Positions 4,997 through 10,017 of a stretch of 10,017 bases of DNA are shown here, piece by piece. The position numbers and the translations under genes were made by a program. The notes under the pieces are model-generated. The model was not told the DNA's origin, made no database searches, and saw only the letters and a program-made list of their open reading frames with translations. Positions within the stretch are counted from its first letter, which is position 1. Every line of letters begins with the position of its first letter. The stretch comes from Bacteroidales bacterium H5. Its GTDB lineage: Bacteria > Bacteroidota > Bacteroidia > Bacteroidales > Muribaculaceae. The stretch is from NCBI GenBank assembly GCA_001701225.1, contig DAAQ01000043.1:1-10017 (forward strand). Reading direction: 5' to 3'.

Positions 4997-7900
4997 ATGA
5001 AAAGGAATTTCTTTCTCGAGCACCCGGTGTTCTCCATTGTCATCTCGATTGTGATATTCATAATCGGGGCCATAGGCCTCGCGTTGCTCCCTGTCGACCA
5101 GTATCCACAGATAGTGCCTCCGGTGGTCAGGATAACGGCATCGTATCCCGGAGCCGACGCCATGACAGTGACACAGGCAGTGGCCACACCTATCGAACAG
5201 GAGTTGAACGGTACACCGGGCATGATATATATGTCGTCTTCAAGCTCAAACTCCGGGGGATTCTCGGCGCTTGTCACATTCGACATCGACACTGACCCGG
5301 AGCTTGCCGCGGTCGACATACAGAACCGCATCAAGAAGGCAGAGTCCCGTCTCCCGGCCGAGGTGGTTCAGAACGGCATATCGGTCTCCAAAGAGACGGC
5401 AAGCCGACTCATGACCATCACCATCATGTCTGATGATCCTAAATTCGACGAGGTTTACCTGAGCAACTATACCACGCTGAACGTCATCGACCCGATACGC
5501 CGTATTCCGGGAGTCGGTAGCGTCGGTAATGTCGGAAGCCGCTATTACGCCATGCAGATATGGGTCGAGCCCGACAAACTGGCAGACCTCGGGCTGACTG
5601 TAAAGGATATACAGAATGCCCTCAAGGACCAGAACCGAGAGTCTGCGGCCGGTGTGCTGGGACAGGCCCCGGTGACGGAGGTAGACGTGACGATGCCCAT
5701 CATCGCCCGTGGGCGCCTCTCGACAGTGGGCGAGTTTGAGGAAATCGTGCTACGCGCAGGAAGCAACGGCTCGATGATAAGGCTGAAGGATGTCGCCCGT
5801 ATCTCGCTGGAGGCATCGAGCTATGCCACCGAGAGCGGCATCAACGGAGGGAATGCCGCCGTCGTAAACATCAACATGCTCCCGGGATCGAACGCAATGG
5901 ATGTGGCTGATGCCGTAAAGGCCGAGCTGAAGGCCATATCCAAAAGTTTTCCGGCCGGAATCTCCTATGAGATTCCTTTCGACATGACGACATATATCAA
6001 GGAATCCATACATCATGTCTACCGCACTTTCTTCGAGGCTCTGCTGCTGGTGATTATCGTGGTTTTCTTCTCGCTGCAGAACTGGCGTTCCACCCTCATA
6101 CCTGTCATAGCCGTCCCTATCTCGCTGGTCGGGACATTCGGCGTGATGCTGATGTTCGGCTACTCGCTCAATATGCTCACACTGCTCGGTCTCATCCTCG
6201 CCATAGGCATCGTGGTCGACGACGCCATCGTGGTTGTGGAGAATGTCGACCGGATAATGCACTCCGAGCATCTGTCACCATACGAGGCCACGGCCAAGGC
6301 GATGAAGAATCTCGGCAGCGCGCTTATAGCCATGTCCCTGGTGTTGTGCGCGGTGTTCGTACCCGTCAGCTTCCTGCCGGGCATCACAGGGCAGCTCTAC
6401 CGTCAGTTCACCGTCACCATTGCCGTCTCGGTTGTCATCTCGACCATCGTGGCACTGACGTTGACTCCCGTGATGTGCGCCAAACTGCTGCGTCCGGCCC
6501 GACGCGAACGCAAGAGCAGGATGTTCAGGCTCATAGACTACTGGCTCGCGAGAGGAAACCGTGTCTACTGCAACACCATCTCGCGCGCACTCAGACACCC
6601 TGTGAGGATGTATGGAGCTTTCGGCCTGGCGCTCATATTCATCGGAGTGATGAACTATTTCATGCCACGCAGCTTCATGTCGCAGGAGGATCAGGGCTAT
6701 TTCACTATCGAGCTCGAGCTGCCCGAAGGTGCCACCATCGAGCGCACGCGCACAGTGACAGAGCGCGCCATGTCCGTCCTTATGGCCGACCCCGACGTAG
6801 AGCATGTGCTCAATGTGACCGGCTCATCGCCACGAGTCGGCACCAACCAGGCACATGCACAGCTCACAGTCATACTTAAACCATGGGGAGAACGCGAGAC
6901 AGGCGACATAGCGGATGTGCGTGCCCGCATCCTCGAGACACTGTCGGCATATCCCGAGAGCAAGGCGTATGTATTCTCTCCGGCCATCATTCCCGGCCTC
7001 GGCTCATCGGGAGGATTCGAGATGGTGCTTGAGGCACGTGCGGACGCCACATATTCCGACCTGCAGCAAGCTGTCGACACACTGCGCAAATATGCTGCTA
7101 CCTGTCCATCAATCGGCAGTATATCGACATCAATGCAGGCCGACATCCCCCAACTGTATTATGATGTAGACCGCGACCGCGCCAAGATGCTCGGAATACC
7201 CGTAAGCGACATATTCTCGACCATGAAGGCTTTCACCGGCTCGATATATGTCAATGATTTCAATATGTTCAACAGAATATACCGAGTCTATATCCAGGCA
7301 GAAGCCCCATACCGTTCGCGACGCGACAACCTGAACCTGTTTTTTGTCAAGAGTTCAGACGGAGCCATGGTACCCATCTCGACGCTCGGGACATCGCGCT
7401 ACACGACCGGTCCCGGCACAATCGGGCGTTTCAATATGTTCAATTCGGCCACAGTGTCTGGAGAAGCAGCAAGAGGATATAGCACCGGGCAAGCCATGGA
7501 CGCCCTCGAGCAAATCGTGCGCGAGCACCTTCCGTCAAACATAGGTGTGGAATGGAGCGGACTGTCGTACCAGCAGAAACACGAGGATGGAGGCACGGCG
7601 ATGGTGCTCGGACTCGTATTCCTGTTCGTGTTCCTGTTCCTCGCCGCACTCTATGAAAGCTGGACAGTCCCCCTCGCCGTGATACTCTCACTGCCGATAG
7701 CCGGAGTCGGTGCCTATCTCGGCATATGGATCTGCGGCCTCGAGAACAACATATATTTCCAGATCGGACTGGTGATGCTTGTCGGTCTTGTGGCGAAGAA
7801 CGCCATCCTGATTGTCGAGTTCGCAAAAGAGCAGACCGACCGCGGCATGGACGCGGTGCATGCCGCGCTCACAGCAGCCCGTCTTCGCTTCAGGCCCATT

Positions 7901-8107
7901 GTCATGACGTCGCTCGCATTCATGCTCGGACTGCTCCCTCTGCTGTTCGCCTCCGGGCCCGGATCCGCAGCCAGACGCGACATAGGCACAGGAGTATTCT
8001 TCGGCATGGCGGTGGCCATTACAGTAGGCATCGTCTTCGTCCCCTTCTTCTTCGTAGCCGTCAACAGGCTCACCGCACGTCTACGCAAGACAAACGCAAA
8101 AAAATGA
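4997..8107 (+). CDS. RND multidrug efflux pump, inner-membrane permease (AcrB/HAE1 type, 1036 aa)
   Basis: This is the proton-driven trimeric pump of the tripartite exporter. The N-terminus (MKRNFFLEHPVFSIVISIVI) enters membrane helix 1 and leads to the first porter domain, with the usual QYPQIVPPVVRITASYPGA region. Helices 2-6 start with SLQNWRSTLIPVIAVPIS near residue 358. The proton-relay pair is visible as D408 and D409 in GIVVDDAIVVVEN, and the partner lysine K934 in GLVAKNAILIVEFAKE. R966 and T971 in RPIVMTS match the helix-11 relay. The second porter half contains LPEGATIERT and GLGSSGGFEMVLEARA, and the protein ends in a short basic tail. Two-fold internal repetition and length are normal, and no frameshift is seen. 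Membership in the HAE1 (drug, bile salt, detergent) branch rather than the heavy-metal branch follows from these motifs; the true substrates cannot be read from sequence. The gene ends 7 nt before the outer-membrane gene. Confidence 0.96.
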   Translation: MKRNFFLEHPVFSIVISIVIFIIGAIGLALLPVDQYPQIVPPVVRITASYPGADAMTVTQAVATPIEQELNGTPGMIYMSSSSSNSGGFSALVTFDIDTDPELAAVDIQNRIKKAESRLPAEVVQNGISVSKETASRLMTITIMSDDPKFDEVYLSNYTTLNVIDPIRRIPGVGSVGNVGSRYYAMQIWVEPDKLADLGLTVKDIQNALKDQNRESAAGVLGQAPVTEVDVTMPIIARGRLSTVGEFEEIVLRAGSNGSMIRLKDVARISLEASSYATESGINGGNAAVVNINMLPGSNAMDVADAVKAELKAISKSFPAGISYEIPFDMTTYIKESIHHVYRTFFEALLLVIIVVFFSLQNWRSTLIPVIAVPISLVGTFGVMLMFGYSLNMLTLLGLILAIGIVVDDAIVVVENVDRIMHSEHLSPYEATAKAMKNLGSALIAMSLVLCAVFVPVSFLPGITGQLYRQFTVTIAVSVVISTIVALTLTPVMCAKLLRPARRERKSRMFRLIDYWLARGNRVYCNTISRALRHPVRMYGAFGLALIFIGVMNYFMPRSFMSQEDQGYFTIELELPEGATIERTRTVTERAMSVLMADPDVEHVLNVTGSSPRVGTNQAHAQLTVILKPWGERETGDIADVRARILETLSAYPESKAYVFSPAIIPGLGSSGGFEMVLEARADATYSDLQQAVDTLRKYAATCPSIGSISTSMQADIPQLYYDVDRDRAKMLGIPVSDIFSTMKAFTGSIYVNDFNMFNRIYRVYIQAEAPYRSRRDNLNLFFVKSSDGAMVPISTLGTSRYTTGPGTIGRFNMFNSATVSGEAARGYSTGQAMDALEQIVREHLPSNIGVEWSGLSYQQKHEDGGTAMVLGLVFLFVFLFLAALYESWTVPLAVILSLPIAGVGAYLGIWICGLENNIYFQIGLVMLVGLVAKNAILIVEFAKEQTDRGMDAVHAALTAARLRFRPIVMTSLAFMLGLLPLLFASGPGSAARRDIGTGVFFGMAVAITVGIVFVPFFFVAVNRLTARLRKTNAKK

Positions 8108-8114
8108 CATCAAA

Positions 8115-9509
8115 ATGCGCAATCTCATATTACCTCTCACAATACTTGCCCTTACCTCATGTTCAGGCACACGCGGGCTGGAGACTCCCCGTCTCGCGGA
8201 TATGCCGGGGCAATTCTCTGCAGACGACATACAGACCGACTCCCTGTCGATAGCCGATCTGGACTGGTGGGATTTCTACACAGACCCGTCACTCGCCAAA
8301 GCTATGCGCGAGGCCCTCGACAACAACCGTGACCTGCTCATTGCCTCATCGCGTGTGGAACAGGCAAGACTGCAATACGGAGTCACCAAGGCAGACCTGC
8401 TCCCTACAATCGGAGTCAACATAGGCTACTCGCACGAGACAAATGACTATAACGGAAGCGGTACGACACGAGACCCTGAGGTCGATGTAAAGCTGCCGCT
8501 GACATGGGAAATGAATCTCGCAGGCTCACTCCAGCATGCACGCACTGCCGCTGGCGCGAGATATGCGGCCACCGCCGAAGACTATCGGGCCATGCGCATG
8601 ACACTGATAGCCGATGTCGCATCAGCATGGTTCACCCTGCACTCGCTCAGCGAAGAGCTTTCTATTGTGCGTCAGACAATGCGTACCCGAGCCGAGTCGC
8701 TCGAACAGGCGCGCATACGGTTTGAAGGCGGACTGACCCCCGAGACTGTCTACCAGCAAGCCAAAGTCGAATACTCGTCAGCGGCAGCCCTCATCCCCGG
8801 ACTTGAGCAGCGCGTCACAGCCTCGCGCAATGCATTGGCATTGCTCACAGGCAGCTGGCCGTCAGACAGCATCGGCGCCGACAGCCTGACGGCAAGAAAT
8901 ACCTCTCTCAATGCACCCTCAGAAGCATTCCCTATAGGATTCCCGTCATCACTGCTCAAACGCCGTCCCGACCTCAGGGCCTCGGAGCTGCGGCTACGCG
9001 CCGCTATGGCGGACGTAGGCGAGAAATGGGCTGACAGATTTCCCTCGCTGCGCATATCGCTGACTCCGGGATTGGAGAATGACGGCCTGTCGCGTTTGCT
9101 GAGCTCACCGTTCAGCTACGTGGCTGCCTCTGTCGCAGGGCCTGTCGTGGATTTCGGCCGACGTAAAAAACAATGGCTCATTGCACGCGAAGCATACGAG
9201 CAGGCACGCCTCGGATATGAGAAGAACGTAATGGCAGCCTTTTCAGAAGTCTCTACGGCCGTCAACGCACTTGCCCACAGCCGTGAGACACGCTCCAGGC
9301 AGACAGACCTCCGGGATGCCGCCGCAAAATATGTACAGCTCGCACGTGTGCAGTATCGTGGAGGTACGCTGAACTATCTCGACGTACTCGATGCCCAACG
9401 TCGCTATTTCGATGCCAGCATCGCCCTCAACCGGGCCATACTCTCCGAAAATCTTGCTCTGGTCACACTCTACAAGACTCTCGGAGGAGGATGGAGTGTG
9501 CAGCCATAA
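8115..9509 (+). CDS. Outer-membrane efflux lipoprotein (OprM/NodT-type TolC family, 464 aa)
   Basis: This protein forms the outer-membrane exit channel of the exporter. A signal peptide (MRNLILPLTILALTSC) ends in the lipobox LTSC, with lipidated Cys16. The mature part begins near WWDFYTDPSLAKAMREAL (51-68), a signature of NodT-type factors. Two homologous halves follow: the first has the long helices at about 60-100 and 150-240, and the second starts at LLKRRPDLRASELRLRAA (280-297), with VAGPVVDFGRR at 340-350 and YRGGTLNYLDVLDAQRRY at 414-431. Length is normal. A start at 8115 gives a complete signal peptide. It is the last gene of the operon, so all three pump parts would be made together. 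I see no strong hairpin terminator in the 94 nt after it. Confidence 0.94.
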   Translation: MRNLILPLTILALTSCSGTRGLETPRLADMPGQFSADDIQTDSLSIADLDWWDFYTDPSLAKAMREALDNNRDLLIASSRVEQARLQYGVTKADLLPTIGVNIGYSHETNDYNGSGTTRDPEVDVKLPLTWEMNLAGSLQHARTAAGARYAATAEDYRAMRMTLIADVASAWFTLHSLSEELSIVRQTMRTRAESLEQARIRFEGGLTPETVYQQAKVEYSSAAALIPGLEQRVTASRNALALLTGSWPSDSIGADSLTARNTSLNAPSEAFPIGFPSSLLKRRPDLRASELRLRAAMADVGEKWADRFPSLRISLTPGLENDGLSRLLSSPFSYVAASVAGPVVDFGRRKKQWLIAREAYEQARLGYEKNVMAAFSEVSTAVNALAHSRETRSRQTDLRDAAAKYVQLARVQYRGGTLNYLDVLDAQRRYFDASIALNRAILSENLALVTLYKTLGGGWSVQP

Positions 9510-9563
9510 ACACATGAATCAGAAAAAAATCCGCTCAGGTTCGTGTAAAGCAAAGATTTTGAC

Positions 9564-9571
9564 TACCTTTG
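9564..9571 (+). promoter_or_regulatory. -7 box of the secreted hydrolase gene
   Basis: TACCTTTG matches TAnnTTTG and lies 32 nt before the ATG at 9604. The -33 side is weak (TTCG about 20 nt upstream instead of TTTG). It suggests that the hydrolase has its own transcription start near 9577 and is not strictly part of the efflux operon, although read-through is possible. Confidence 0.5.
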
Positions 9572-9603
9572 CCATACGGAGAGCTCATCTCCCGTCCAAA
9601 ACA

Positions 9604-10017
9604 ATGACAAGGCAAATACAACTATTCGTAATCTCATTACTGGCGTCGGCATCCACAGCATACGCACAGGATTTCACAGCTCAAGACATCAAGGTTGAGA
9701 ACCGGCAGCAGGGGGTGACTCTTGCGGGTACACTTACCGTCCCTGCAGAGGGGAAACCTAAAGAGGCAATAATACTGGCCAGCGGGAGTGGGGCCCAGAA
9801 CAGAGACGAGGAGATACTCGGGCACAGGCCGTTCAAGGTCATCGCCGAGCATCTGTCGGGCAGAGGCTATGCCGTGCTGCGCATGGACGACCGGGGCACG
9901 GGAGAGAGTGAGGGAGATACATCCGCCACAACCCTCGATGACTATGTGGCGGACATATCGTGTGCCATAGCGACGCTCGACTCATGTCTCGAGAGTATTA
10001 CTGGTGCGATAAAATCG
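9604..10017 (+). CDS. Secreted alpha/beta hydrolase (5' part, runs off right edge)
   Basis: 138 codons are visible. Residues 1-21 form a signal peptide with a likely cut in AYA|QD, so the enzyme is exported to the periplasm or beyond. Strand, oxyanion and loop motifs of the alpha/beta hydrolase fold follow: IILASGSGAQNRDEEILGHR at residues 56-75, PFKVIAEHL at 76-84, then GYAVLRMDDRGTGESEG at 88-104 and DDYVADISCAIATL near 112-125. This pattern fits the serine aminopeptidase S33-like or dienelactone hydrolase-like secreted enzymes common in Bacteroidota. The nucleophile elbow (GxSxG), acid and histidine would lie beyond the window, so activity and substrate are unknown. It starts 94 nt after the efflux operon on the same strand. 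Confidence 0.85.
   Translation, partial: MTRQIQLFVISLLASASTAYAQDFTAQDIKVENRQQGVTLAGTLTVPAEGKPKEAIILASGSGAQNRDEEILGHRPFKVIAEHLSGRGYAVLRMDDRGTGESEGDTSATTLDDYVADISCAIATLDSCLESITGAIKS

Noticed and set aside
5750..6805. Two long minus-strand frames (173 and 176 codons) inside the pump gene
   Set aside because: They are antisense to well-conserved pump motifs, including the aspartate pair, and are rich in H, R and D, typical of shadows of GC-rich genes.
1..10017. CRISPR arrays, phage genes, toxin-antitoxin pairs or a defence cassette
   Set aside because: No regularly spaced repeats, capsid, integrase, toxin or nuclease-type proteins are seen in any frame of this window.

Overview
The window looks like a chromosome of a Bacteroidota member, most likely of the order Bacteroidales. 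Three things point there: promoters of the TTTG-N19-TAnnTTTG type, start codons without Shine-Dalgarno sequences, and conjugative-element genes (DUF4099/DUF3945) and a transposase type typical of that phylum. The high-GC style of the efflux genes would fit a Muribaculaceae-like gut genome, but that is a guess.

Left part (1-3260, all on the minus strand): a fragment of an integrative conjugative element. Read in transcription order it holds an insertion sequence of the ISAon1 type (N-terminal ORF, then a catalytic ORF broken by a frameshift and cut off at its 3' end), a 455-residue DUF4099/DUF3945 protein, and the start of a Toprim/type IA topoisomerase-like gene that runs off the left edge. 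The transposase reading frame ends in about 29 foreign codons, probably the leftover end of the element gene that the insertion destroyed.

Middle (3260-3775): a strong hairpin terminator, an elongator tRNA-Met (CAT) on the minus strand with its own promoter, and an intergenic region holding a consensus Bacteroidales promoter and a roughly 139-nt leader for the genes to the right. The 3' end of the tRNA faces the mobile DNA, so it is a candidate attachment site.

Right part (3776-9509, plus strand): a compact three-gene RND efflux operon. It encodes a membrane-anchored periplasmic adaptor, an AcrB-type inner-membrane pump and a TolC/OprM-type outer-membrane lipoprotein, with gaps of 3 and 7 nt. 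Together they would form one tripartite, proton-driven exporter. No regulator gene lies next to it. At the right edge, a secreted alpha/beta hydrolase begins, with its own likely promoter. I see no wholly new system; the most unusual parts are the remodelled mobile-element junctions and the atypical Toprim N-terminus.
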